DNA from: Actinoplanes solisilvae
GTDB lineage: Bacteria > Actinomycetota > Actinomycetes > Mycobacteriales > Micromonosporaceae
Reading direction: 5' to 3'
Length of the DNA: 64,000 nucleotides
NCBI RefSeq assembly: GCF_003999975.1
Contig: NZ_RJAC01000006.1
Location: 186,001 to 250,000, forward strand
A model generated the notes under the pieces. It was not told where the DNA came from. It made no database searches and saw nothing but the letters and a program-made list of their open reading frames with translations. Positions 25,789 through 34,756 of this stretch are shown in pieces. Position 1 is the first letter of the stretch. Every line of letters starts with the position of its first letter. The position numbers and the translations under genes are program-made.

Positions 25789-26823
25789 TCAGGCGCGGTA
25801 GGCGTGAACCTCCGTCGCCTTGACCGTGGCCCAGACTTCGCGCCCGGGTTCGAGGCCCAGGTGGACCGCGGCGGCCGGGGTGACGTCGGCCGCGACCGGG
25901 ATAGTGCCGGCCAGCTCGATGCGCAGCGCGTCGCCGTGCCGCGAGACCGTGGTCACCGTGGCCGGCCACGTGTTGCGGGGGCTGCCGTCGGGCCGGGCGG
26001 CATAGAGGGCGACGGCCGAAGGCGGAAACGCGACGAACACCTCGCCGTGTTCCTCGACGGCGGTGACCAGCGGGAACCCGTCCGGCAGGAAGACCGTGAC
26101 CCCGTCGGCGCGGCCACGGTAGAGGTTGAGGCCGACGAGGCGGGCCACGTAGTCGGTGCGGGGCTGGGCGGTGATCGTCGCCGCGTCGCCGGTCTGCACG
26201 ACCCGGCCGTCCTCGACGATGACGAGGCGGTCGGCGAGCATCAGCGCGTCCAGCGGGTCGTGGGTGACCAGCACGGTCGCGCCCGGGAAGGCGGCCAGGT
26301 GACCGCGCAACTGGGCCCGGGTGTCGAGTCGGGTGCGGGCGTCGAGGGCGGCCAGCGGCTCGTCGAGCAGCAGCATCCGGGGTTCGCTGGCCAGCGCGCG
26401 GGCCAGGGCGACCCGCTGGGCCTGACCGCCGGAGAGCTGCCGGGGCTTCTTGCGCACGTGCTCGGCCAGACCCACGCGGGTCAGCCAGTCGTGGGCGTTC
26501 CGCCGGGCCTCGGCGCGCGGCACGTGGCGGCAGCGGGGCCCGAAGGCGACGTTGTCGAGCGCGCTGAGGTGCGGGAAGAGCAGGTAGTCCTGGAACACGA
26601 CGCCGATGCGCCGCTGCTCGGGCGGCAGGCTGTCGAGGCGTACGCCGTCGAGGGTGATGTGGCCGGCGTCGAGCTTCAGCAGCCCGGCGAGCGCGCGCAG
26701 CGTGGTGGTCTTGCCCGCACCGTTCGGCCCGAGCAGCGCGACGACCTCACCCGGCTCAACCGCCAGCTCGATGTCGAGGGCGAACCCGGGCCGTTGAACA
26801 GCCAGTTGCGCCGAAAGAGTCAT
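25789..26823 (-). CDS. modC: Molybdate ABC transporter ATP-binding protein
   Basis: The 344-residue product starts at an ATG overlapping the modB stop (ATGA). It has LLGPNGAGKTTTLRAL (Walker A), VFQDYLLFPHLSALDNVAFG (Q-loop), QLSGGQAQRVALARAL (signature) and LLLDEPLAALD (Walker B). A C-terminal TOBE/Mop-type region (ADVTPAAAVHLGLEPGREVW, then ATVKATEVHAYRA) follows, which binds oxyanions in ModC proteins. With ModA and ModB it imports molybdate for molybdenum cofactor enzymes. It is the last gene of the operon. Confidence 0.93.
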   Translation of the reverse strand: MTLSAQLAVQRPGFALDIELAVEPGEVVALLGPNGAGKTTTLRALAGLLKLDAGHITLDGVRLDSLPPEQRRIGVVFQDYLLFPHLSALDNVAFGPRCRHVPRAEARRNAHDWLTRVGLAEHVRKKPRQLSGGQAQRVALARALASEPRMLLLDEPLAALDARTRLDTRAQLRGHLAAFPGATVLVTHDPLDALMLADRLVIVEDGRVVQTGDAATITAQPRTDYVARLVGLNLYRGRADGVTVFLPDGFPLVTAVEEHGEVFVAFPPSAVALYAARPDGSPRNTWPATVTTVSRHGDALRIELAGTIPVAADVTPAAAVHLGLEPGREVWATVKATEVHAYRA

Positions 26824-27602
26824 GCGGCCACCCACTTGTCCCGCAAAGCGGCCAGGATGCCGACCGAGACCGCGAGCAGCACCAGGCTCAGGACGATCGC
26901 CGCGTCGACGTCCTGTTCGAGCGCCAGATAGACGGCGAGCGGCATGGTCTGCGTACGCCCGGGGAAGTTGCCGGCGAAGGTGATGGTCGCGCCGAACTCG
27001 CCCAGTGCCCGAGCCCAGCAGAGCACAGCGCCCGCCGCCACCCCCGGGGCGATCAGCGGCAACGTGACCCGCCGGAACGCCGTCCACCGGGTGGCGCCGA
27101 GGGTGGCCGCCGCCTCCTCGAACCGGGCGTCGGCCCCGCGCAGCGCCCCCTCGACCGCGATCACCAGGAACGGCATGGCGACGAACGCCTCGGCCACGAC
27201 GACCCCGGCGGTGGTGAACGGCAGGCTCACCCCGAACGTCTGGTCGAGCCACTCGCCGAGCAGCCCGCGCCGCCCGAAGACCAGCAGCAGCGCGACCCCG
27301 CCGACCACCGGCGGCAGCACCAGCGGCACGGTGACCAGCGCCCGCACCAGCCGGCGTCCGGGAAAGCTCGTCCGGGCCAGGACCCAGGCCAGCGGTACGC
27401 CGAGAATCAGGCACACGACCGTCGCCAGACTCGCGGTCAGCAGCGACAGCCGCAGCGCCTGCAGGATGCCCGGTTCGGTGAGGCGCTCCGGCAGCGTCGA
27501 CCACGGCGCCCGGATCAGCAGCCCGGCCAGGGGCAGGATCAGGAACGCCAGGCCGATCGCCGCCGGGACCGCCAGCGCGAGCGGGATGCGTGAACGACTC
27601 AG
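26820..27602 (-). CDS. modB: Molybdate ABC transporter permease, CTG start proposed
   Basis: The 260-residue product has about five to six membrane helices and the EAA loop (EEAAATLGATRWTAFRRVTL) of ModB permeases. The first in-frame ATG/GTG/TTG is at 27416, which would delete the first helix (ALAVPAAIGLAFLILPLAGLLI) and about 62 conserved-length residues. The open frame continues up to a CTG at 27602 whose last two bases are shared with the modA stop (CTGA), mirroring the ATGA overlaps elsewhere in the operon. So CTG initiation is likely. The start rests on reading the frame by eye. Confidence 0.88.
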   Translation of the reverse strand: MSRSRIPLALAVPAAIGLAFLILPLAGLLIRAPWSTLPERLTEPGILQALRLSLLTASLATVVCLILGVPLAWVLARTSFPGRRLVRALVTVPLVLPPVVGGVALLLVFGRRGLLGEWLDQTFGVSLPFTTAGVVVAEAFVAMPFLVIAVEGALRGADARFEEAAATLGATRWTAFRRVTLPLIAPGVAAGAVLCWARALGEFGATITFAGNFPGRTQTMPLAVYLALEQDVDAAIVLSLVLLAVSVGILAALRDKWVAA

Positions 27603-28411
27603 GGCTTCTGGAACCCTGCGTCGGTGAGCACCCTGAGCTCGGGCTCACTGCGTACGAAATCGAGGAAAGCGGCGGCTGCGGCCGGGTTGGGCGCGTTCTT
27701 CAACGCGACGATCGGATAGTCGTTGATCGCCTTGGCCGATTCCGGGAACTCGACGCCGTCCACGTCTTTGGCAGCCGCCGTCGCGTCGGTGCGGTAGACC
27801 AGCGCCGCGTCGACCTCGCCCAGCTTCACCTTGGAGAGGGCGGCCTTGACGTCCTGCTCCAGCGTGACCGGCTTGATGGCGACGCCGGCCGCCTCGGTCG
27901 CCTTCTTGGCCGCTGAGCCGCACGGCACCTGCTCGGCGCAGAGAGCCACCTTCAGGTCGGGCCTGGTCAGGTCGGTCAGCGCGGCGATTCCCTTGGGGTT
28001 TCCCTTGGGTACGGCGATGACGAGCTGGTTCTTCACGAAAACGCTCGGCTCACCGGCGGCGTCGCCCGCGTCGACGACCGTCTTCATGGTGGACGGGCTG
28101 GCGGCGGCGAAGACGTCGGCCGGCGCACCCGAGACGATCTGCTGGGCGAGGCCGGAGCTGCCACCGTACGAGATGGTGACGCTGACGCTCGGGTTGCGCG
28201 CCTCGAAGTCGGTCTTGATCTGGTTGAACGACTCGGTGAGGGAGGCGGCCGCCAGCACGGTGAGCTGCCCGGTGGTCTCGGGGCCGACGCTGCCGGTCGG
28301 TCCGCCGGTCGGGCCGTCGCTGTTGGCCCCGTCGCTGTTGGCCGGGGTGCCGCCGCACGCCGCCGTGGCCAGCACGGCCGTAATAGCCAGCCCGGTCAGG
28401 ACGCGTCTCAT
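27599..28411 (-). CDS. modA: Molybdate-binding lipoprotein
   Basis: The 270-residue product has a lipoprotein signal (LTGLAITAVLATAACGG, lipobox TAAC). A Gly/Asp/Ser-rich linker precedes a ModA-type binding domain: LTVLAAASLTESFNQI, YGGSSGLAQQIVSGAPADVF, then ASPSTM, and VDAALVYRTDA. It captures molybdate outside the cell. It starts with an ATG overlapping the stop of the upstream HTH-TOBE gene and ends overlapping the proposed modB start, so the four genes are coupled. Confidence 0.93.
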   Translation of the reverse strand: MRRVLTGLAITAVLATAACGGTPANSDGANSDGPTGGPTGSVGPETTGQLTVLAAASLTESFNQIKTDFEARNPSVSVTISYGGSSGLAQQIVSGAPADVFAAASPSTMKTVVDAGDAAGEPSVFVKNQLVIAVPKGNPKGIAALTDLTRPDLKVALCAEQVPCGSAAKKATEAAGVAIKPVTLEQDVKAALSKVKLGEVDAALVYRTDATAAAKDVDGVEFPESAKAINDYPIVALKNAPNPAAAAAFLDFVRSEPELRVLTDAGFQKP

Positions 28412-28806
28412 CTCTCGTCTCCTCGCTCCACGACCACAGTGGTCGACTTGACGACGGCGACCGCCGTCGAACCCACCTCGAGGCCCAGGTCGTCGACCGC
28501 CTCGCGGCTCATCAGCGACACCACCCGGAACGGGCCGGCCTGGATGTCGACCTGAGCCATCACGGCGTCGCGGACGATCGCGGTGACGATGCCGCGCAGC
28601 CGGTTGCGCGCGGAGGAGCGGCCGCTGCCCGGGTCGGGCTCGTCGGCCAGTGATCGGGCGAAGGCGGCCAGGTCGGCGCCGCCGACGAGACGGTGACCGT
28701 GGTCGTCTCGGCCGGCCGGCAGACGGCCCGCGTCGATCCAGCGGCGGACCGTGTCGACGCTGACGCCGAGCAGTTCAGCCGCCTCCCCGATGCGGTAGGT
28801 CGTCAC
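28408..28806 (-). CDS. HTH-TOBE molybdate-responsive regulator-like protein
   Basis: The 132-residue product (GTG at 28806, AGGGTG before it) has an N-terminal MerR/excisionase-type helix-turn-helix (YRIGEAAELLGVSVDTVRRW, then IDAGRLPAGR). Its C-terminal half is a Mop/TOBE domain (NRLRGIVTAIVRDAVMAQVD, then SREAVDDLGLEVGSTAVAVV). TOBE domains bind molybdate or tungstate. It leads the mod operon and probably represses or activates it in response to molybdate, like a short ModE. Confidence 0.88.
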   Translation of the reverse strand: MTTYRIGEAAELLGVSVDTVRRWIDAGRLPAGRDDHGHRLVGGADLAAFARSLADEPDPGSGRSSARNRLRGIVTAIVRDAVMAQVDIQAGPFRVVSLMSREAVDDLGLEVGSTAVAVVKSTTVVVERGDER

Positions 28807-28859
28807 AGCGTCACCCTAGGGCTGCATCTGCGAGGCTGGAAAGAGGAACGAGCTAGCAG

Positions 28860-29876
28860 ATGCGGAAACGTTGCGGTCCTCACACTGGCAACGGCATGCT
28901 GATGGGCGTGTCCCAGCGCCTGACCGAGGTCACGCAGTTCCTGGCCGAGGTTCTCACCCCCCGAGCGCCACTCACCGTCATCGTGGACGGCGGTGACCAC
29001 GGCGGCGCCGCGCTGTTCGCGGCCCGACTGGCCGCCGCTTTCCCCGCCGCCGCGCGAGCCTGGAACGTCGACGCCGTGATGGGTCTGAGCGGCCCCGCCG
29101 GAGGTGTGCTCGACTCGGCTCTCAACGTGCTCGAGCCGGCCGCCGACCGCGTGATCGTCTATCTGCGTACGGGGCCGAGGGGCGGGGAGGGCGAGAAGCG
29201 GGCGCAGGTCGTCATCGACAACCACGACCCGCAGTGGCCCGTGATCCGGCACGTGCATCCGCGCCTGGCCGACCCCGAGCGCTGGCACCTGCCCGAGAGC
29301 CGCGCGTTCTTCACGCCGAAGGCGGCCGGGTGGGACAAACGGTTCGGCAACGACCTGCCCGCCTATGTCAAAGCCGTGGAAGCCGCCGCGCCTTCACCGG
29401 GCGACGTCGCGCTGGACGTCGGCTGCGGCACGGGCCGGGCGTTGCCGGCGCTGGCCGACGCGGTGGGCCCGTCCGGCCGGGTGATCGGGCTCGACTGCAC
29501 GCCCGACATGCTGGCCACGGCCCGCGCGAAGGGCCGCGACACCCGCGCCGTGCTGACCCAGGCGGATGCCCGGCATCTGCCGATCGCCGACGCGGTGGCC
29601 GGTGTGGTCTTCGCCGCCGGCCTGGTGCACCACCTGCCCGACCCCGCCGCAGGCCTGGCCGAGCTGGCCCGCGTCACCCGGTCCGGCGGCCGGCTGATCC
29701 TCTTCCACCCGAGCGGTCGCGCCGCCCTGGCCGCCCGCCACGGCCGCACGCTGACCGCCGACGAGCCTCTGAACAGGGAAAACCTTGACCCGGCGCTGCG
29801 CGCGGCCGGGTGGCGCCTGACCCGCTACGAAGACCCGGACGACCGTTTCCTGGCCCTGGCCGTCCGAGTCCCGTAG
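28860..29876 (+). CDS. Class I SAM methyltransferase with degenerate kinase-like N-terminal domain
   Basis: The 338-residue product's C-terminal half is a methyltransferase: VALDVGCGTGRALPAL (SAM motif I), GLDCTPDML, LTQADARHLPI, GLVHHLPDPAAGLAELARVT. The first ~150 residues resemble a shortened nucleoside/uridine-kinase-like fold (PLTVIVDGGDHGGAALFAAR; later KRAQVVIDNHDPQWPVIRHV). The P-loop GxGKT is replaced by GDHGGA, so it cannot bind ATP normally. The start is uncertain: ATGs at 28860, 28896, 28902 and a GTG at 28908 are all possible. The methyl acceptor is unknown. Confidence 0.82.
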   Translation: MRKRCGPHTGNGMLMGVSQRLTEVTQFLAEVLTPRAPLTVIVDGGDHGGAALFAARLAAAFPAAARAWNVDAVMGLSGPAGGVLDSALNVLEPAADRVIVYLRTGPRGGEGEKRAQVVIDNHDPQWPVIRHVHPRLADPERWHLPESRAFFTPKAAGWDKRFGNDLPAYVKAVEAAAPSPGDVALDVGCGTGRALPALADAVGPSGRVIGLDCTPDMLATARAKGRDTRAVLTQADARHLPIADAVAGVVFAAGLVHHLPDPAAGLAELARVTRSGGRLILFHPSGRAALAARHGRTLTADEPLNRENLDPALRAAGWRLTRYEDPDDRFLALAVRVP

Positions 29877-29882
29877 TTCAGC

Positions 29883-30134
29883 TCAACTCAGCGCCTTGAG
29901 CTGCGCCTCGACGCGCTCGCGGCGCTGCTGCAGGGTGTCGAGGATCGCCTCGTTCTCGGCGATGCCGGTCAGCTCGGTGGCCAGCTCCTCGGGCTCGCGG
30001 TAGCCCTCGGAGGTGTCGCTGTCCTGCCCGCGGCGGGATTCGGCGTCCCCGCTCAGACGGCGCAGCTCGGCGATCTCGCCGTCGATGTCCTCGAGTTCTT
30101 TGCGAAGCTGCTCGGCCGTGGCGTCACTAGTCAT
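29883..30134 (-). CDS. Small coiled-coil protein, function unknown
   Basis: The 83-residue product is almost entirely charged heptads: TAEQLRKELEDIDGEIAELR at the start and LDTLQQRRERVEAQLKAL at the end, separated by an acidic loop (SEGYREPEELATE). An alpha-helical hairpin or dimeric coiled coil is likely. No family is recognised. It lies convergent to the methyltransferase gene, 6 bases beyond its stop. Confidence 0.65.
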   Translation of the reverse strand: MTSDATAEQLRKELEDIDGEIAELRRLSGDAESRRGQDSDTSEGYREPEELATELTGIAENEAILDTLQQRRERVEAQLKALS

Positions 30135-30289
30135 GAAAGCATCCTATGACCGCAGCTCAGGCCAGGTGCGGCGGCGTCCGCGTCCCGTAGACCCGGGCGG
30201 CGTGATCCCCGTACGACCGGGGCGCGAGCTCGGACAGAATGCTCGGCAGACGGGCGGCCCGACCCGAAGTTCACCGGCGGTGACACGGC

Positions 30290-30781
30290 TCATCCACGCT
30301 CGTGGCCCGGCAGTACGGTCAGGTTGAGCAGTTCCAAGCCGGTCACCGGGCGGAAACCGGCCTCCGCGTAGAGGGTGAGTGCCGCGGTGTTGTCGATCTC
30401 GGTTTGCAGCGACACCCGGAGCGCGCCCGCGTCACGAGCGGCACCGACCACGTGGTGTAAGAGGGCGCGGGCGATGCCTTGGCGGCGGGCCCGTGGGGGC
30501 ACGAAGAGGTCGCGGACCATCCAGGCCGTGCCGAGGGTGAGTGAGGCGGGCATGACCGCCACGGTGATGATGCCGCGAACGGCCGGGCCGTCGAGCACGG
30601 CGGCGACCGACATCCGTCCCGTGCTGACTTGCTCGGTCAGCCAGGCGTGGGTCTCGGCGGGCGCGGCCGGCTCACCATAGTGGACCCGGTATTCGTCGAA
30701 CAGCGCGGCCACGCTCGCGAAGTGCTCATCAGCCGGCCGCGCCCGAATGATCGTCGGGGCGGGCCGGTCCGGGCTGGTCAT
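30290..30781 (-). CDS. GNAT N-acetyltransferase
   Basis: The 163-residue product shows the GNAT core: VAALFDEYRVHYGE at the start, MVRDLFVPPRARRQGIARAL with the RRQGIA acetyl-CoA loop, LRVSLQTEIDNTAALTLYAE and AGFRPVTGLELLNLTV. Its substrate is unknown. It stands alone, with a stretch of about 155 bases without a gene on one side and 296 bases on the other. Confidence 0.88.
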   Translation of the reverse strand: MTSPDRPAPTIIRARPADEHFASVAALFDEYRVHYGEPAAPAETHAWLTEQVSTGRMSVAAVLDGPAVRGIITVAVMPASLTLGTAWMVRDLFVPPRARRQGIARALLHHVVGAARDAGALRVSLQTEIDNTAALTLYAEAGFRPVTGLELLNLTVLPGHERG

Positions 30782-31077
30782 GCCACGAGGCTAGTAAGCC
30801 TCCAGGTTCGGGTCCATCCCCGGCGACCTGGTGCAAGCATCTCTTCGTTCGGCCCTACAACCAGGAACTGGGCCCCTCCCCTTGCTTGATCACTCAGCTG
30901 ATCCTTGATGCAGGGGTCTCGACCGCGTCGGAGAGGCCTACGTTCAGGATCTCGTCATGATCATGGGGAGGGAGGGGCCCGTTTGCTTGAAGTTGCGATC
31001 CGTCGTTCGGCTTGGCGTGGGCACTTGTTGCCGCGACCGGCGGCACCGTGCGGCACTGCCTCGCGGGAGGAGCGCCG
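30782..31077. other. Intergenic stretch, nothing recognised
   Basis: About 296 bases between the GNAT start and the PrsW-like gene end. Open frames here are short and carry no recognisable motif. No hairpin, riboswitch or RNA gene was seen. The promoter of the GNAT gene should lie at the left side. Confidence 0.5.
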
Positions 31078-31887
31078 TCAGATCGTCAGGGGGCGCATCG
31101 CGATCGTGGCCGGGGCGTGATCGGCGACGGTGCGGTAGTGGCGCAGGGACAGGAACAGCCAGCTCAGGCTGATCGCGGCGAGGATGACGTATGCGATCGG
31201 TGAGGCGAAGGTGTCCCAGCTCGTGTGCAGGATGACCGCGCCGATGAAGGTGCCGATGAAGGCCAGCACGTGGCGGGTGTTCGGCGCGGCCAGCAGGGCC
31301 CACAGCGCGCCCGCGGTCAGACCGGTCCACGCGGTGTGGCCGGCGGGGGAGGTCAGGCCGCGGATGAACAGGGTCTGCTCGACGCTGCCGATGTTGCCGC
31401 CCGAGGCGAGCAGGGCCGTGAAGGCGTACCCCATGGTCTCGAGGGCGGCGAAGCCCATGCCGGACGCGACGCCGATGAGCAGGCCGTCGGAGGGGAGGCG
31501 GCGCTCGTGCCTCGACATGATCGTGAGCAGCAGGATCAGCGGGACGATGAGTTTGGCCGATTCCTCGATGACCGCCACCAGCACCATCGGGAGCACGCCG
31601 AGGCCGCGCAGGGTGTCGTATTCGAGGGTGCCGGCCACCACGATGCCGATGACGCCGCCGAAGAACGCGGAGATCACCAGGGCCGACGTGGGCACCTGCC
31701 AGCGGCCGGAGTGGGCGCGGGCGAAGGTGAGGAAGGCCAGGGGGACGACGGTCGCGCCGAGCAGGATCAGTGCGGGCACGAAGTTGGGATTCTGCGTGTG
31801 GACGAGGGTCCGCAGAACGACGACGTAGAGAACAAGGCCGATGAACAGAACGCCGAGCCAGGCCCACCGGCGGGGATTTTCGCGCAT
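31078..31887 (-). CDS. PrsW-family intramembrane metalloprotease
   Basis: The 269-residue product has about eight hydrophobic segments and the PrsW signature motifs: VAVIEESAKLIVPL (EExxK), GMGFAALETMGYAF (E in the second membrane motif), SPAGHTAWTGLTAGAL (HxxW-type) and AVILHTSWDTFA. The glutamates and histidines are the proposed metal ligands. PrsW in Bacillus cleaves an anti-sigma factor; here no sigma/anti-sigma gene is adjacent, so the target is unknown. Confidence 0.9.
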   Translation of the reverse strand: MRENPRRWAWLGVLFIGLVLYVVVLRTLVHTQNPNFVPALILLGATVVPLAFLTFARAHSGRWQVPTSALVISAFFGGVIGIVVAGTLEYDTLRGLGVLPMVLVAVIEESAKLIVPLILLLTIMSRHERRLPSDGLLIGVASGMGFAALETMGYAFTALLASGGNIGSVEQTLFIRGLTSPAGHTAWTGLTAGALWALLAAPNTRHVLAFIGTFIGAVILHTSWDTFASPIAYVILAAISLSWLFLSLRHYRTVADHAPATIAMRPLTI

Positions 31888-31942
31888 GCAGCGCTGCTAC
31901 CCCGCCGGTGAGATCGGCTCACGAGAATGCGACGCGCGTCGC

Positions 31943-33196
31943 TCAGTGTGCGACGGCCATCACTGGCGCGTCGATGTCGACCGGGAGTTGGCGGGGGCGT
32001 ACGACCACCACCAGGACCAGGACGGCGGCCACCATCGAGACGGCGATGACGATCGCCGTGGCGGTGGAGGAGTTGCCGAGCACGCCGACGATCGGGGCGG
32101 CCACCGCGCCGATGCCGAACTGCATCGCGCCCAGCAGGGCGGCCGCGGTTCCGGCGGCCTCACCGTGGCGGGAGAGGGCCAGCGCCGGAGCGTTCGGCAG
32201 CACGAAGCCGACGGCCGCCAGCACCAGGAACAACGGGATGAGGAAGCCGGTCAGGCCGCCGAAGCCGGTCATGGCCGTGGCCAGCAGGGCGACGGCGGCG
32301 GCCAGGCCGGCGATCAGCGCGGCCCCCAGGATCTGGGCCGGCTGCCAGCGGCGCAGCAGCCGCACGTTCAACTGGGTCGAGGCAATGAGCCCGATCGCAC
32401 CGGCGGCGAAGACGTAGGCGAACTGCTGCTCGCTCAGGTCGAACTCCTCCTGGAAGACGAAGGAGGAGCCGCTGACGTAGGCGAACAACGCGGAGAACGC
32501 GAGCGCGGCGACGACGATCAGGCCCACGTAGGCGCGGTCGGTGAACAGGGTGCCGTAGTCGCGCAGGGTGCCGGCCACGCCGCCGCTGCGCCGGCGCTCG
32601 GCCGGAAGGGTCTCGGGCAGGAACAGGGCGGCCGCCGTCAGCATCGCGATGCCGACCAGGGTGAGCACCACGAAGACGCCGCGCCACGAGGTCCAGTTGA
32701 GGACGGTGCCGCCGATGGTGGGCGCGAGAATCGGCGCGACCCCCACGACCAGCATCAACCGGGAGAAGAGCCGCGCGGCGGCGTTGCCCGCGAACAGGTC
32801 GCGCACCACCGCCACCGCGATGACCGCGGCGGCCGCGGCGCCGAGGCCCTGCAGAACGCGCAGGACGCCGAGCGCGGCCAGGTTGGGCGCGACGACAACG
32901 AGCACGGACGCCAGTACGTGGACGCCGATGCCGAACAGCAGCGGTCCGCGACGCCCGATGGCGTCGGAGAGCGGACCTATCACCAACTGCCCCAGGGCCA
33001 GCCCGGCGAGCGTGCCGGTCAGCGTGAGCTGCACGGCGGCCTCGGTGGTGTGCAGGTCGGTGGTGATCGTCGGCAGCGACGGCAGGTACATGTCGATCGT
33101 CAGCGGGCCGAGCGCGGTCAGGAATCCGAGGATGAGAACGATGCCCAGCCGGCGGCGGACGGGCAGGAGTTCTCCTGGGGAGAGTTCGGCGCGCAT
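31943..33196 (-). CDS. MFS drug transporter, Bcr/CflA type
   Basis: The 417-residue product from an ATG at 33196 has 12 predicted membrane helices and Bcr/CflA motifs: LGPLTIDMYLPSLPTI in helix 1, GQLVIGPLSDAIGRRGPLL (loop 2-3 motif A), LQGLGAAAAAVIAVAVVRDL and PTIGGTVLNWTSWRGVF. It is a proton-driven exporter of small hydrophobic compounds such as bicyclomycin or chloramphenicol relatives. The reading frame extends upstream, but those codons show no membrane features. Confidence 0.92.
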   Translation of the reverse strand: MRAELSPGELLPVRRRLGIVLILGFLTALGPLTIDMYLPSLPTITTDLHTTEAAVQLTLTGTLAGLALGQLVIGPLSDAIGRRGPLLFGIGVHVLASVLVVVAPNLAALGVLRVLQGLGAAAAAVIAVAVVRDLFAGNAAARLFSRLMLVVGVAPILAPTIGGTVLNWTSWRGVFVVLTLVGIAMLTAAALFLPETLPAERRRSGGVAGTLRDYGTLFTDRAYVGLIVVAALAFSALFAYVSGSSFVFQEEFDLSEQQFAYVFAAGAIGLIASTQLNVRLLRRWQPAQILGAALIAGLAAAVALLATAMTGFGGLTGFLIPLFLVLAAVGFVLPNAPALALSRHGEAAGTAAALLGAMQFGIGAVAAPIVGVLGNSSTATAIVIAVSMVAAVLVLVVVVRPRQLPVDIDAPVMAVAH

Positions 33197-33398
33197 TCCG
33201 GCCACAAGTTGCCGGCGGAAGTATTTGTTCCCCGGGTGTGACACGTCGTTGCGGTGATCACAAGTGACGAATTCCGCTTGACCGTGGCGGCAGTGACCGG
33301 ACCCACGTGTGGTTCGAGTCCCGATTCGTTGTGACCGAGGGGGCGGCCGGGCAAGGCTAGGGGCCGTACGTGCAAGGAAAGCTAGTGGAAGGCGACTC

Positions 33399-34739
33399 AT
33401 GGCCCTGCGACCCTCGACGAGGGCCTGGGCGGTCTGGGCCGTCGGCCTCGCGGCGTACATCATCGCAGTGCTGCACCGCACCTCGCTCGGCGTGGCCGGG
33501 CTGGACGCGCAGCACCGCTTCGGCATCGGCGCCGGGGCGCTCGCCTCGTTCGCCGTGCTGCAACTTCTCGTCTACGCCGGTCTGCAGGTGCCGGTCGGGT
33601 TGCTGCTCGACCGCTTCGGGTCGCTGCGACTGGTGGTCACCGGCGGTGTGCTGATGGCGGCCGGTCAGGCTCTGATGGCGACCACCGATCACGTCGGTGG
33701 CGCGGTCGCCGCACGCATCCTGGTCGGCGCGGGCGACGCAATGACCTTCATCAGCGTGTTGCGCCTGGTGCCGCAGTGGTTCCCGGCCAAACGGGTGCCG
33801 GTGCTGACCCAGCTCACCGGGCTGGTCGGTCAGGCCGGTCAGGTGCTCTCGGCGGTGCCGCTGGCGGTCCTGCTCGCCGGGCCTGGGTGGAGCACCGCGT
33901 TCCTCTCCACCGCCGGCGCCGGGCTTTTCGTCGCGGTCGCCGCCTTCGCCGCGCTGCGCGACACCCCGGAACGGCGGATCAACAGCGGCGCCTCGGTGAC
34001 GATGCGGCAGCTGCGCACCGACCTGGGCGACGCGTGGCGGCATCCGGGCACCCGGCTCGGTCTATGGACGCATTTCACCACCCAGTTCACCGGTACGGTC
34101 TTCGCGCTGATGTGGGGCTTCCCGTTCCTCATCGCCGGGCAGGGCCTGCCGCAGGAGACGGCCAGTTCCCTGCTGACGCTGTTCGTGCTGGTCGGCATGG
34201 CGGCCGGGCCCCTGATCGGCATCCTCGTGCAGCGACATCCGCTGCGCCGCTCGTGGCTGGTGCTCGGCGTGGTCGGCGCGAACGCGGCCGGCTGGGGACT
34301 GGTGCTGGCCTGGCCCGGTCACGCGCCGCTGCCGGTGCTGGTGGTGCTGATCGTCGCGCTGGGCCTGGGCGGGCCGGGTTCGATGATCGGGTTCGACTAC
34401 GCCCGTACGTTCAACCCGCCGAACCGCCTGGGCACGGCGACCGGGGTCGTCAACGTCGGCGGGTTCGTCGCGTCGCTGCTCTCGATCGAGCTGATCGGGC
34501 TGATCCTCGACGCGCGTACCGGCGGCGGGACGACGTACGACATCAACGACTTCAAAGTCGCCATGTCGGTGCAGTACATCTTCATCGCCGCCGGGCTGGT
34601 CGGAATCCTGCGAACCCGCAGGCTGGCCCGGCAGCGCATGGCCGAGGAGGGCATCGTCGTGCGCCCGCTCCGCGAGGTATGGGCACAGCGGCGTGGTTTA
34701 GCCCCGCCCCGAACGGTAAAGGCGAAGACCCGAACCTAG
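33399..34739 (+). CDS. MFS transporter
   Basis: The 446-residue product from an ATG at 33399 has 12 predicted helices. Motif A-like PVGLLLDRFGSLRLVVTGG, the helix-4 RILVGAGDAMTFISVLRLVP and a second half with GPLIGILVQRHPLRRSWLVL are clear. The N-terminal helix (AYIIAVLHRTSLGVAG) is typical of the nitrate/anion-cation-symport-like branch. The substrate is not evident. It is divergent from the Bcr/CflA-type gene and lies 17 bases before the next membrane-protein gene. Confidence 0.88.
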   Translation: MALRPSTRAWAVWAVGLAAYIIAVLHRTSLGVAGLDAQHRFGIGAGALASFAVLQLLVYAGLQVPVGLLLDRFGSLRLVVTGGVLMAAGQALMATTDHVGGAVAARILVGAGDAMTFISVLRLVPQWFPAKRVPVLTQLTGLVGQAGQVLSAVPLAVLLAGPGWSTAFLSTAGAGLFVAVAAFAALRDTPERRINSGASVTMRQLRTDLGDAWRHPGTRLGLWTHFTTQFTGTVFALMWGFPFLIAGQGLPQETASSLLTLFVLVGMAAGPLIGILVQRHPLRRSWLVLGVVGANAAGWGLVLAWPGHAPLPVLVVLIVALGLGGPGSMIGFDYARTFNPPNRLGTATGVVNVGGFVASLLSIELIGLILDARTGGGTTYDINDFKVAMSVQYIFIAAGLVGILRTRRLARQRMAEEGIVVRPLREVWAQRRGLAPPRTVKAKTRT

Positions 34740-34756
34740 GTAAGGCAGAGGAGGAC

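Noticed and set aside
33309-33330. tRNA-like T-loop sequence (GGTTCGAGTCC)
   Set aside because: The flanking bases do not form a T-stem or acceptor stem and no anticodon arm is found upstream.
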